A stretch of DNA of 64,000 nucleotides, taken from positions 2,464,824-2,528,823 of the forward strand of contig NC_087377.1 of assembly GCF_963675165.1 (NCBI RefSeq), given 5' to 3'. This document shows, piece by piece, positions 1 to 10,474 of this stretch. The position numbers were made by a program, and so were the translations under genes. Below the pieces are notes generated by a model. That model was not told where the DNA came from and ran no database searches. It worked only from the letters and a program-made list of their open reading frames with translations. The stretch comes from Halichondria panicea. Lineage: Eukaryota; Porifera; Demospongiae; Suberitida; Halichondriidae. The first letter of the stretch is position 1, and the number at the start of each line of letters is the position of its first letter.

Positions 1-510
1 CATCACTGGCTCAGCTCTCAAGTAATGTGGAATCACAGATAGAAGTCAAGAGAGAAACTGTTGTATCATGGTGGAATCACAATAGCAGTTTCCTTTCGGG
101 ACAAGGGTAATAATTATTGGAAAGTCCGGACCAATTCGGGACAGTTGGCACCTATGTGCTTCGTGCTGCATGAGGCCTGATTCATAGAATGACATGGTTC
201 AGTGTGATGGCTGTGAGACCAGTGGTATACTACTGTACATGCATGAAACGTGTGTGTGTGTGAGGATCGAGAGCTGCATTCAGTAACTGGCACTGCATAA
301 ACTGTGAAGACCATAGAAGACTGTATTGGTGTATTTTGAGAATGCACTGTCACATAATGTTACCGCTGTTGCGCTGGGGGCCTAAAATGTTAAAATTCTA
401 GGCCCGGGGGGGCCCAATCTCATGGGGCCTAAAATTTTATGACACCGGTACCGCCAAAATGTTAATAATATCCGCTGCTTAAGTATTGCAACACTCTTGC
501 GACCGTATAG
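1..510. other. No gene recognised
   Basis: I see no exon with supporting splice sites or recognisable protein here. There is a G/C-homopolymer-rich stretch around 375-470 containing imperfect repeats of a 'gggcctaaaat' motif. Short open frames on either strand look accidental. Confidence 0.5.
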
Positions 511-825
511 TTAACCGAATAGCCGCGGTTGACGCTTTGAAGCGTCAATACGTGAATAGCTGGTAGCCGCGGTTGACGCTTTGAAGCGTCAACCGCACAT
601 TACTCTACTCTTAATTAATTTGTGGTGAGCTACAACCTTCCAGAGCTCCACAGCTTTGCAAGGCTTCTCTCGAAGGTCAACAGAAGCCGTACTGAGTCCG
701 ATCACCATAGGTTAGCAATCAAAAATTTGCTGAAATTTTCATGTGAAATTTGTATTTCAATATCAATCTCAAAAGTGAACATACATTATAATAAATACAA
801 TTACAATTAATTCTATGGTACAACA

Positions 826-1035
826 ATGACTAAGAGGCCTCTGTACACAGGGGATGAGGTACTCCTAGGTATCCTGGATAGTAGTCACAGTGAGTAGACC
901 TTCTCAGACCCATATGATGGTGGTGGTTCCATGGCAGATAGCAGTGACGATAGTTTCACAGACCTGCATGAGGAAGAAGGAGTATTACCAACCAAGCAGA
1001 CCACCTCTAGAATCAATTGTTCTTACACACAGTAG
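826..1035 (+). pseudogene. Acidic reading-frame remnant inside the TTAA element
   Basis: An ATG at 826 opens 23 codons ending in an in-frame TAG at 895-897. The same frame then continues open to a TAG at 1033-1035. The second part is rich in Asp, Ser and Glu (MADSSDDSFTDLHEEEG), which is the composition seen at the N-terminus of piggyBac-type transposases. I cannot find the catalytic DDD region, so this is at most a decayed N-terminal remnant. The link to a transposase is inference from composition and from its place inside a TTAA-bounded element. Confidence 0.3.
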
Positions 1036-1909
1036 AACATAACCTCCTCAGAGACAAACACCAGCCAACAAGCCAGCCATAAAGAAATTGAATTTTAAAT
1101 GTACCTTTGTTTGGGGTGGTGCCTAAAAGATCAAAAGATTATCATGCAATCAATACACACACTAAATTGAATAATAACATTCAGCCACATAATTATAATT
1201 GAATTGCTATAATAGACAGCAGACTAAAAATTAGGAATGTACAGGCACTAACTCACAAGCCAACAAACCTAAAAAAGTCTATTGAGAATGGCCATACACA
1301 AAGTACAGTACATCTCATACAAGGGTGCCAAATAATTATGAATCATGCAACCTTAGACATAATTATGTATAGGCTCCCACAAGCAAACTGACATGCAATG
1401 GAACTCATAGGCACATATAAAGCAATTGTGATCCTACAACAAACTGGGAGTTCATAAAAAGATTCAACTTTGGACACAGAAGAATTACAATGCATATCAC
1501 AGGCAAACACACAAGCCAACTAATCACACAAGCCAACTAATGACAAATTATGACCTAATCCTAGCTGGGGAGCATAACACAACCAACAAGCCTATTATGT
1601 TGGGAAGAAAATGTCCTTACACAAGTAAACAGTACACTCATAAGCCCAACAGCCTTTGCTTTCCCCTGAAAAGGTCAGAACATTATTATGCAATCAACCT
1701 CTGTACAAGTCATGTACAGTGAGCCTAATAGTAGTGAGCCTAATTGATTAGTAGCCTAATTGAATTGTAACCTTGGAAGCAAGCAGAAACTTCACACAAG
1801 CCTAGGCACAAGAATTAACTTTTGGCAGCACTGATAATGTAAATTGTTAGCAACATAAAGTATCATGCCACAGGCACACACAGGGGGCACACACGCACGC
1901 ACGGGCGGG

Positions 1910-1953
<44 letters not shown>

Positions 1954-2186
1954 CGCGGGCACCAATAGTGAGTACACATGCAGCTATTAACAGAATACAT
2001 TGTGGATGAGACCAACAGATAGCTAAGCATAACACCTTTACATTGCAACACTGCTGAGCGTACATATTATAGGCTTCTGTATTTTAAACTCGGGCTTCAA
2101 CACACTGCTGGTGCAAGTATAGTTTACAAGCTACGTAGGTAAGCGTATAGTATTATCAGCTAAAAACATACGCACACAAAGCTTAC

Positions 2187-3032
2187 CTCTAAAGTAATCT
2201 CTCGCTCTGTCCTTGGCTGGTTGACTCTTCGACTGTTCAGATAGAACTACAAGGTAGCTTGAAGAGAACTGTTACTGTTACTAAGGGGTGCATCTTTCTT
2301 TGCCACACTGAAACAAATAAATTGAATATCAAACAATGTACACTACACTCTAAAAACAGGCTCTAAACTAACTCAGCTTCTACACCAGTATACTTTACAC
2401 ACTCATAAGCTATCTAGGCAAGTGCATAAGCATATTAAATCAGCTCAGAGGCTTCTGAAGGCTTATACTAGCTACATAATCCTTGCTATATACGCACACA
2501 AAGCTTACCTCTGAAGTGATCCCTTGCTCTGGCCCTTGGCTGGTTGACTGTTTCGTTGGAAACCAGGAGATCCTGACACAGTAACTACTGTAGACTACTT
2601 TAGTAAGAAGTTGAATAAAGAAAACTGTCACTGTTTCCAAGTTATGCATCTTTCTTTGCTAGAGGCAAATGCTGAAAAAGAGAAAATAATTTGAATATCA
2701 AACGTTGTCGACTACACTCTAAAAACAGGCTCTAAACTCACAAAGCTACTCTTCCAGTATATTTCACACACTCAGAGGCTATCTAGGTAGGTGGACAAGC
2801 ATATTAAATCAGCTCAAAAGGCTTCTAAAGGCTGAACTAGGAAAATGATGATCGCTATACACACACAGAGCTTACTTGTGAAATGATCCTTCGCTGGGGC
2901 CTTGGCTGGTATACTCCTCCGTTCAAAACTTAGAGATCCTGGCAGAGTAGCTATTCTAGACTAGTTTGCAACAAAGTTGCCTGCAGAAAACTACTACTAC
3001 TTCTTAGCTACGCATCTTTCTTTGCTAAGAGC
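2187..3032 (-). repeat. Three tandem exon-like repeats, 320-370 bp period
   Basis: Read on the minus strand, a segment beginning with an acceptor (tttcag or ctctag) followed by 'GCAAAGAAAGATGC' and ending in a gtaagct donor occurs three times. The donors lie near 2186, 2508 and 2874, and the acceptors near 2308, 2659 and 3032. Spacer sequences between them ('ctaaaaacaggctctaaac', 'catattaaatcagctca') also repeat, so the exon and its intron were triplicated together. Only the middle copy is open for about 47 codons. The first copy has a one-base length difference that breaks the frame. This could be a non-coding transcript or a decayed gene carried in the element. Confidence 0.5.
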
Positions 3033-3397
3033 TGATAATGAAAGTAATTTAAAATTAATTAGATTTTGGTTCCACGGTGGGCGGTACTACGTATGAAATC
3101 ATAACCGCGGCTATTCGGTTAATGGACAAAATGTAAGCTTTAAAGCACCAGAAAACACATGGATAGGAGAATATAAAACCAGTTATGGTAGGTAGGATTT
3201 GAAGGATACCCTTGCTGGCATACATAGAAGGGATAATGATGAGACAACAGGCAGGCTTTAATCAATTACCTCAGTAGATAGCAAACACATTAAAATCGAG
3301 ACAGCAATCAAAATCCATGGCGTATGCAATTGCCACGCCAATTTTTGTAACTTATTATCAATTGAAAACAACGTTGTCATGTATACTATGCATATCG

Positions 3398-3590
3398 TAT
3401 AGTGGGTAATCATAACGGCGAGTAAAAATATTTGTTATTTTTGTGGGGAATCTTCATGGCCTACACGAAATTTTCACCTACGAAAACGTAGGTATGCTTA
3501 TACAGTAACGCATACTATACTCGCGAAAATCACCATTTCCCATTCAGTGAAACGAATCTCACGAACATTTACCCACTATGATTATATGGT
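3398..3590. mobile_element. Degenerate MITE of the 'accgtatagcgggtaa' family
   Basis: The block starts with 'gtatagtgggtaa' and ends with 'tacccactat', an imperfect inverted pair. Its interior has the same 'gttatttttgtggg' and 'cgaatctcacgaac' type words as the better-preserved copies near 15163, 38879 and 63404. No coding sequence is present. Confidence 0.5.
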
Positions 3591-3929
3591 AGTAAGACTT
3601 TTGCTCAGAAGTAGAGATACAAAAACCTGTTCACATTTCTTAAGCTCAGATGGCACCAATGCAAAACTGTGAAAATACTTTCAATGTAAGTACAACCAGA
3701 AGTCTCGAGGTCAGCTGCGCGTTTACCTCCTCAAGAGAAGGCCACACACAGATTGAAGCCAGTACAAGAGCACTGACTTACACTTGTACCTCTGCTTCAG
3801 AGCAAAATGAGCAAAAATAAAATTGCTTCTCCTCCAAACACTTCAAGCTTTTTAAACTAGTCCGCCAATTCTTAATTTCATGAAAACATTCTCCCTTAGG
3901 TATTACAATAGAGATATAATAATACAGTC

Positions 3930-4008
3930 CTACACTTTGCCCACTTTATGTGTTACCTCATTGAAATCAATTTAGCATTATTATAAATTAGGTATGGGCA
4001 AAGTGTAG
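3930..4008. repeat. Perfect 14-bp inverted repeat (hairpin)
   Basis: Bases 3930-3943 (ctacactttgccca) are the exact reverse complement of 3995-4008, with a 51-bp loop. It lies in gene-free DNA and probably marks a small MITE. Confidence 0.7.
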
Positions 4009-4414
4009 TATCTGTTGTAATTTGTTTCACCTTATAATTATCACGGAGCTCAGACAATGGAAGATACCAGACTTGAGTTTCATTCTGATTTCTGTCACAG
4101 ATCTTGATCCTTTGATATCGTAGAAACGGAACTTGCACGCATGCAGCAGTAATTCAGTCTGCAGATGTGATGCATGTGTAGTCAGGGGGAATCAAAGTGA
4201 TAAGAACACATGCATGTTCAATGCTGTTAACAAGGTGCAACAGAGAATTTCCTAACAGCAAAACCACAATAGATAATGATTTCTTAAGCCTAAACTTGCA
4301 CCAAGCAAGAGTACTCAACAAAACAGCCCCTATAAAGGCCACCTCTGTATAATGACCAAAACATTGCTCCACAAATGTGTTCAGTGCAAGCATTCTTCAT
4401 GCAGATAATCTTGT

Positions 4415-5152
4415 ACAGCTAAGGTCCTAGACTTCATCACATAATTGTTCAATGGTTTAGGTATCCTGACAATCCCTTTATGGGTGTTACAAATGTTCAC
4501 AGTGTTTATAATTCATGATTTACTGGTTTTCAGGTACACTTTTGGTTAGAGTAATAACTTTTGAAAAATTAATAGCTTAGCTTTCAAATTTCTGTAGTAA
4601 GTTTACAGATAAATGGGCTACATTTTGATACCAAGAACATCCTATATGCTTATTCCATTGCTGAGATAACACTGAAAAGCTACATAATTTACTATTTTCT
4701 ACTGTTTTGATGACATCGCAGCTGCAAACCACAAACCAGTGATGCTTTAATCAACCACAAACGTAATTAAAAGTGGGCGGACAGTTATTGTACGCCCACT
4801 TACATTACATGTTAATTTGAGTGTCATTGATTTGTGGTTAGCAGCTTGTGATGTCATCAAAACAGTAGAAAATAGTAGAATATGTAGTTTTTCAGTGATA
4901 TTCAACAATGGAATAAGCATAGAGGATGTTCTTGGTATCAAAATGTAGCCCATTTATTTGTAAACTTACCAGAGAACTTTTAACGCTAAGCTATAAAATT
5001 TTCAGAAGATATTACTCTAACCAAAAGTGTACCTAAAAACCGGTAAATGATGAATTATAGACACTGTGAGCATATGTAAGACCCATAAAGGGATGGTCAG
5101 GATACCTAAACCATTAATCTATTGTGTGATAAAAGTCCAAGACCTTAGCTGT
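4415..5152. repeat. 738-bp fold-back (palindromic) element
   Basis: The left arm, starting 'acagctaaggtcctagac' at 4415, and the right arm, ending 'gaccttagctgt' at 5152, are near-complete reverse complements along their length, with the turn near 4780-4795. Matching words occur all along the arms, for example 'ggtttaggtatcctgac' near 4456 against 'gtcaggatacctaaacc' near 5098. Arms differ by scattered substitutions and small indels, so the palindrome is not freshly made. It has no coding potential and looks like a fold-back MITE. Confidence 0.75.
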
Positions 5153-6500
5153 TTAAGGTTAGTGTTTTATTACTCTAACCGGTTACCCACTATAACAATT
5201 TGCTGTTGTTCTATTAATCACCACAAACCCACCACCTTATGTTTCAATGGAAACATTTTTGATACGTTGTAGTTCAGTCATTCATCTACACACGGGTATC
5301 AACACCATTTCTTAGAAATGCTCCAATCAAAAGATATTTACATTTAAGTACAACTACTCACACATTTGTGGTAATCTACTCTCTAGACTAAATGAACTGT
5401 ACATACTATAAGCTTTTCAACACTGCTATCACAGGTTTGGTTTGGCCCTAACGATATACTACATGGTACTCTTCTTTTGCAAGTGAAAGTCTGCAATCCA
5501 CTGTGTGTATGGATGTGATGACTGAGAGGTGTAATGACTAGGACAGAATAGGTGTGGCTTAGTAGATTAGATGATAGATTAGGCATGGGTTCGATTCCCT
5601 TGGGGGACTTTTCTTACATTTTTTTAATAATTTCTCTAATACTACATACTTCCTCTCAAGTCATAGAATCAAGTTGGGGCATCGCCCGCTTTCACGGAAA
5701 CCAGGCAACAACATTAATTTTTTTGTAGAAGTGGCCAAAATAGTTCAACTAACACTAAAAGTATTTTGATCATATCTAACAATCTAATAGTGGTTTTGCT
5801 GTGGCATGCACTCTGTTGCAAGTCACTGTATACATTTCCCACTCTGCACAAAACCCACAAGTGTGTGACTGAGGCAAAACAGTTGGTAAACCACAGACAT
5901 AAGACACTGCCTACTTCTCACAACATGAGTAACAACTGTAGCTAGAGAATAAAGGACTGCAAGCCTCTCTGTACCAGCTATCCTCTCTGTACCAGCAATT
6001 CAAGCCTCTCTGCACCAGATACCCTTGATATTGTAAGCAATTCCTATACTAGGTTTGTGAGCTACTACTACTAGTCACACAGACTGAATGTCTGGAGCTA
6101 TAAGAGAGAAACTGTCTCCTCAGCGTCGGGGCAAGGTACTTTAGATAGTTCTATATAGTTTTTTTACATGTATACTGGAAAATACCCTCTAGACCTACTT
6201 TGAGTGTAACCAGTAATATATTCCCCATACATGCACCCAGCAATACTATGTTCACCTGATGGGATGTTGTGGGGGGGGGGGGGGGCTGCATGGGGTAACT
6301 GGATTAAGACTCTCATGCAGGGGGGTGGAGTCTTGTACACCCTTGCAGCTGGAAGGCCTGGGAGAGAAAAAAAGGATGAAATGTGAAGACATCTGCAGAA
6401 CAACAATTAACGTTGTTAGCATGCATGATTGCTGAATACACTGTATATAGTTTATACAATTAATTTTAATTATACTGAATATAAATGTTTCCTCACTAGT
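5153..6500. other. Gene-free stretch with tRNA-like relic and homopolymer
   Basis: No convincing exon was found. Notable items are a tRNA-like A-box/B-box pair (5555-5599), short repeated words 'cctctctgtaccag' around 5960-6020, and a run of about 15 G near 6270. Confidence 0.4.
5548..5610 (+). mobile_element. tRNA-derived relic (possible SINE head)
   Basis: TGGCTTAGTAG at 5555-5565 fits the RNA polymerase III A box, and GGTTCGATTCC at 5588-5598 fits the B box. The two are about 11 bases too close for a normal tRNA, and the flanking bases do not form an acceptor stem. This is therefore not a functional tRNA. A run of T follows shortly. A tRNA-derived SINE or tRNA pseudogene is the simplest reading. 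Confidence 0.35.
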
Positions 6501-6501
6501 G

Positions 6502-6826
6502 TAGCGCCTCCATGATTATGCAGCCAGTCAGTGACATCAATCTCGCTCGCTGGTTTGTGTTGTCACTAAGAGTTGAGACATCTGCAAAACAGCAAAACAG
6601 GCAATAATTGTTAGCTGGTTGCAGAATACAGACTGCAGAATTATTAATGCACAGAATAATATTATTGTGACAATGACCTAACAGCAAAACTCATGCTTGC
6701 GCTTACTAGTTATACATATATACAACTATAGGATTTTATTATACACAGCAATCCACTTACCATCAGTTGCTTGGGTGGTTGGAAAGACACTATTTTCCTC
6801 TGGTGAGTTTCTTCATCCTCCACGAG
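6502..6826 (-). CDS. Possible 3' exons of an unrecognised minus-strand gene
   Basis: On the minus strand an open segment (about 6765-6826, ending PPKQLM) stops at a clean gtaagt donor. Next comes a 'gctgttttgcag' acceptor near 6582, with a short open exon to about 6502. A similar acceptor followed by 'ATGTCT' occurs again near 6392, so the terminal exon may be duplicated. The joined protein matches nothing I recognise and the upstream exon lacks a clear acceptor. This could be a real small gene or chance splice signals. Confidence 0.2.
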
Positions 6827-7228
6827 GAGGTTGCGCAATCAGTAGATCTACGCATGTGCAGAAATAGTGAGCCCCACCCCCCTTCTTGTTTTTGCACACA
6901 TGGACTGTTTCCCATGTTTAATATAGCTATGGCAGCTAGCTGTGGGCCTCAAGGATCCCACTTCTGTACAAGCCAACTCCTGGAAGGAGGAGTAGGTATA
7001 ATGTTTGCATTCCCAAGTTTATGTTCATTTTTTATTCTGGTTCTCAATAACATTGCTGCTGAATTATTAGCAAGAGCGGGTGCATGTGATACACAACTGT
7101 TACAAGACTAATAGTTGATGGTTTCAAATGTTCAAGACTATGGACTTCAGAGAACTGATCTCTCGTTCCCTCGTGACATCCCAGCAGCTGGCTATCTTGT
7201 TAACTGCGACTTCTCTTTAGTTTACCTG

Positions 7229-7254
7229 AGAGAGAGAGAGAGAGAGAGAGAGAG
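7229..7254. repeat. (GA)n microsatellite
   Basis: A pure GA dinucleotide run of about 13 units. Confidence 0.9.
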
Positions 7255-7597
7255 GTTATCATGCAAACAATGTAGGAGGAGGGTCTAATGTGTATAATAA
7301 TCAATTTTCAGTTAATAAAGGTATTGACTAAATATTGACCAGGTGCATGTTTCCTTTACCATTCAATCAATGGGTATCCCAACTCTTTGAAATCGGATGT
7401 TCGTAGTACAACCTAAAATTTAGCTATAAAATTCTGAAAAGTACATGCACCCATTTATACTGAATAATTATATAGCCCAAGCTATGGACAATTTGGGCCT
7501 GACCGATCTAAAAACACCATTATTGGACGTTCCAAACAAATATACTGTGTTTGGTCCTGCTTGGTCTAAATACAGTTACCATAAGACCTCAATTTAA

Positions 7598-8243
7598 TTA
7601 AAGTGACACTTTTAAATTGGAGGTAGGTACACCTAGTACCAAGAATAGAGAGAGTATCGAACGTAGGCATACTGTGTATCGAAAGTAGATGTCATCACCC
7701 ACACTTGGATTGTCAAATTTCCCCGTATGTCCCGAGGGGGGGGGGGTAGTGGGGCAACACCAGAGGAGGTCTGACATGCGTGCACGAATCACTATATAGT
7801 TCAGTGCATTGTGGTCACGTGATATGTCCAGGCCAAATGCACTAGCACTTGTAGTGATTCCTGCACGCATGTCGGACCTCCCCGACCTCTGGGGCAACAC
7901 ATTGATGATAGGTGCACTACAACAAAGGGAGCTAGAGAGCTAGTCTATAGATAGAGTATCTGGGTCCACTCAATAAGACATGACACTACTCACCCTAGCA
8001 TTGTCCAGCTCCCTCTGCAGACTAGCCACCATATCCACCAGCAGCAGCACTTAGTCAGGATGCCTTGAGACAGTCACTCTCTGGCTAGCTCTCTCTCTTC
8101 ACTGCTTGTAGCCTTGTGTGCATGGAGCCATCTCTGTTAGAAACTGGGATCTATATACTGAGCTATATATACTGTTTCAATGCTGCCTAGCTGTGAAGCT
8201 CTTAGTCTAGTCAGAGTCCAGTCTACGGTAGCTATACAGTCGA
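7598..8243 (-). repeat. Inverted copy of the first-exon/promoter module plus MITE seen at 17823-18440
   Basis: Read on the minus strand, this block repeats the sequence at 17823-18440 and its unit-2 copy: the stretch upstream of a start codon, the 13-codon first exon, its donor, and the following 'gtccgacatgcgtgcacg' hairpin-rich MITE with a G/C homopolymer. Conservation includes non-coding parts, so it is a segmental copy rather than a protein-level similarity. Unlike the unit copies it is not followed by a recognisable Death-domain exon. It may be an orphan promoter and first exon, or the ancestral position. Confidence 0.75.
7994..8032 (-). CDS. Orphan first exon encoding MVASLQRELDNAR
   Basis: ATG at 8032-8030 (minus) starts 13 codons reading MVASLQRELDNAR and ends at a gtgagt donor. 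The same exon with the same donor occurs at 18037-18075 and 41237-41275. The short peptide is amphipathic and could begin a coiled coil. No downstream exon was found on the minus strand before the region becomes unrelated sequence, so it is probably a non-productive copy. Confidence 0.45.
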
Positions 8244-9454
8244 ATGGCCAAGGCAAAATTTACCTCACGAACCGGAAGTACTTCCTGTTGTCTATCTGGA
8301 TCTGCGGTTTCAAGCTCAATTTCTGCACTAACTTTAGCTCAGTGTAACTTTTTATTCCTTGCATGTATACAATATATATTTGCATCTTCTTTATTGTTAT
8401 TGCATCCTCTTCATAACAATATGTATATCACAATTTTAACACAGAGTCTTGCTTTACAACGAGAGCTTTTTGTGCAGCCACCAAATCTTGCGGTTTTGAC
8501 CTACCTGCACATTAGCCGATGTAAAAAACGGTTCCGCACTCCCTCCCAGCTCCAAAGTTTGCATATCAATAGTTTAAAGGCTGATGCCGAATATTTCCAA
8601 AAAACTGGACTGTTCTACTGGATATTCATTACGGTAGAGCATGTCAAAGTGGGCGTACTTCACACACCAACCACATGGTGTTACTAGTTGAGCCACTTGT
8701 CTGAGTTCTGGCAAGGTATAAAGACAATGCACATACATCAACAAACTTATATCATCTATTCTACAACACACTAAATTAATAGAATGATCATGAAATTGCT
8801 AGAAGAAAGTTACGTCATGTAAGTTCAGCAGTACATTCAGGCCGATATGCACCGATTGTGCAAACAATGCATGCATGTGCTCTCTCTGTGTAAGAAAACT
8901 AGAGAGACCTCTCCAAATTTTTCCACCCCAAATCCTGGAAGTGCTGCAGCAACTCCAAGCTGCTGAGTCGTTTCTCGATATACAACCTGAAAACTATAGT
9001 TGCTTGCTTTGTAGGAAGAATGTTATATATAGCGTCTCACCTATAGATGCATGGAGAAAGAATAAGGTATTGTCAAACTGTTATAATTCATTGTACAATA
9101 TTTATTCAAATTACAGCACCACAAAATTAGTAGCTATGATTTTCTAGTGGCTCATAATTTGCACAAAATAGAATTCTAGTTTTTTGGTGCTTACTAATAG
9201 TCTAAGAGTGGCGCTTAACGTCAAGTAATGGAAGCTGTTCACTGTATAACCACCTTGATTTCAGGCCGCGTTTTTAAGCGCCAGTAATACAAGCACCCAT
9301 TCTGGAATTGTATTACAGCACTCAATCGCAATTATTATTTGAACTAGGCACTTCTATTTAGGGTGGTGCTGTATTAAAATTAGCACAATTTCCTCCAATT
9401 TATGCTACTCTTTTTTAATGGTATACTATAATTAAAACAGTCGATCATTACTAC
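8244..9454. other. No recognised gene; weak open frames
   Basis: Two plus-strand open frames (8244-8687 and 8875-9147) have no splice support or recognised domain. The second contains two CxxC pairs (CSLC and CLLC) about 40 residues apart, which is suggestive of a small zinc-binding segment but not enough to call. The segment 9180-9380 contains inverted 'ggtgctta'/'aagcgcc' words typical of MITE remnants. Confidence 0.35.
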
Positions 9455-9654
9455 NNNNNNNNNNNNNNNNNNNNNNNNNNNNNNNNNNNNNNNNNNNNNN
9501 NNNNNNNNNNNNNNNNNNNNNNNNNNNNNNNNNNNNNNNNNNNNNNNNNNNNNNNNNNNNNNNNNNNNNNNNNNNNNNNNNNNNNNNNNNNNNNNNNNNN
9601 NNNNNNNNNNNNNNNNNNNNNNNNNNNNNNNNNNNNNNNNNNNNNNNNNNNNNN
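9455..9654. other. Assembly gap of 200 N
   Basis: Exactly 200 unknown bases. The round number suggests a placeholder of unknown true length. It lies just upstream of the duplicated unit, where the 5' exons of the first ROC-COR gene would be expected. Confidence 0.95.
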
Positions 9655-9830
9655 CGATTCGTGTGTTCCCGGACCCCATACAGAGGACTCGTCCCGACCA
9701 CCCCACATCACTGGTGAGAGGCTCATGCAGAGGACTCATAATTAGAAACCTGCCATTTCATTCTTTAATGCCGTTACATACACGTATACGTATTGCTAAC
9801 ATTTCCTACTGCATATGTATAATTATACAG

Positions 9831-9894
9831 ATCCTCTAGCCCCAGGACACCACAAAAGATTATTGGGATCAGGTGAAAAAGTTGAAACTATAAT
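9831..9894 (+). pseudogene. Exon fragment paralogous to the 15516 linker exon, cut by a MITE
   Basis: After a 'tatacag' acceptor, the sequence reads DPLAPGHHKRLLGSGEKVET. The linker exon at 15516 reads DPLASGQRKMSLPSDEKVET in the same phase. The match stops exactly where an inverted-repeat element begins at about 9895. The rest of the exon and its donor are not seen next to the element. The fragment shows that another copy of the ROC-COR/Ig/Death gene family lies, or lay, to the left of this unit. Confidence 0.55.
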
Positions 9895-10166
9895 TACGCA
9901 ACTCCAATAGACTGTGCACAAAAAGCATTCCTCCACTCCTACGTCACAGATACTGGCTGTTGTAACCGCAACAAGCAGGAAAGGCAATGAATAAAATTAG
10001 TAACACTGTTATTCATTGCCTTTCTACCCCAGTTGTAAATGAATAACATTAGTGATAATCATCAATATGTTATTCATTGAAAGTTGATTCACAGTTTATA
10101 CAACAGCATGTGGTTGTGACGTAGGCCTGAAGGAACGCCTACTATGGTTTTAAGTGGAGTTGCGTA
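9895..10166. mobile_element. 272-bp MITE with 12-bp inverted ends
   Basis: TACGCAACTCCA at 9895-9906 is the exact reverse complement of 10155-10166, and both ends start with TA, as expected for TA-targeting (mariner-type) elements. Inside there are further inverted words ('ggcaatgaataa' against 'ttattcattgcc'; 'cctacgtcac' against 'gtgacgtagg'). It sits inside the linker-exon copy described at 9831. Confidence 0.6.
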
Positions 10167-10474
10167 CTCTTCCTAATGAACTCTTGGTGTTACATATCCT
10201 ATGTGATTAGTAATATGCTACTCCCCTACCATGTTAGGTTTATTAATGCTGAGTCAGCTAAACATGTTTTAATCCTCACCCAGAGGACGCAGGAGCAATA
10301 GTCTAATAATTACGGTCTTAATGACGAATGTTATTCATTGCCTTTCCTACAGCAGTTGAGATTTTTATCAGCCTCAAGTGATTCTGACCTTTTTTCAGTG
10401 TACGGCCTATAGTCAGTCATTGGAGTTGGTTTTTATGTACTGACTGTCAGACAATTGTCTCATTCCTCCTCCAG

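Larger units (their letters stand above)
511..3122. mobile_element. TTAA-bounded element with perfect 20-bp terminal inverted repeats (piggyBac-like, non-autonomous)
   Basis: Bases 511-530 (TTAACCGAATAGCCGCGGTT) are the exact reverse complement of 3103-3122, so a 2.6-kb block is bounded by perfect inverted ends that start and finish with TTAA. TTAA is the target site of piggyBac-type transposases. A 28-bp subterminal motif containing the hairpin TTGACGCTT-TG-AAGCGTCAA is present at 521-548 and repeated at about 564-592, resembling the internal repeats of such elements. No intact transposase is present; a short acidic reading-frame remnant sits at 826-1035. The ends do not start with the usual CCY of piggyBac, so a different TTAA-targeting family is possible. 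The interior also holds a (CA)n/(GT)n tract near 1915-1946 and three exon-like tandem repeats at 2187-3032. Confidence 0.6.

Noticed and set aside
5548-5610. Functional tRNA gene
   Set aside because: The A and B boxes are too close, and no acceptor stem forms.
6767-7111. 114-codon plus-strand frame
   Set aside because: It lacks a recognisable domain and overlaps better splice signals on the other strand.
8244-8687. 147-codon plus-strand frame as a gene
   Set aside because: No domain, no splice context, and no reason for its start beyond chance; it begins at the edge of a duplicated segment.
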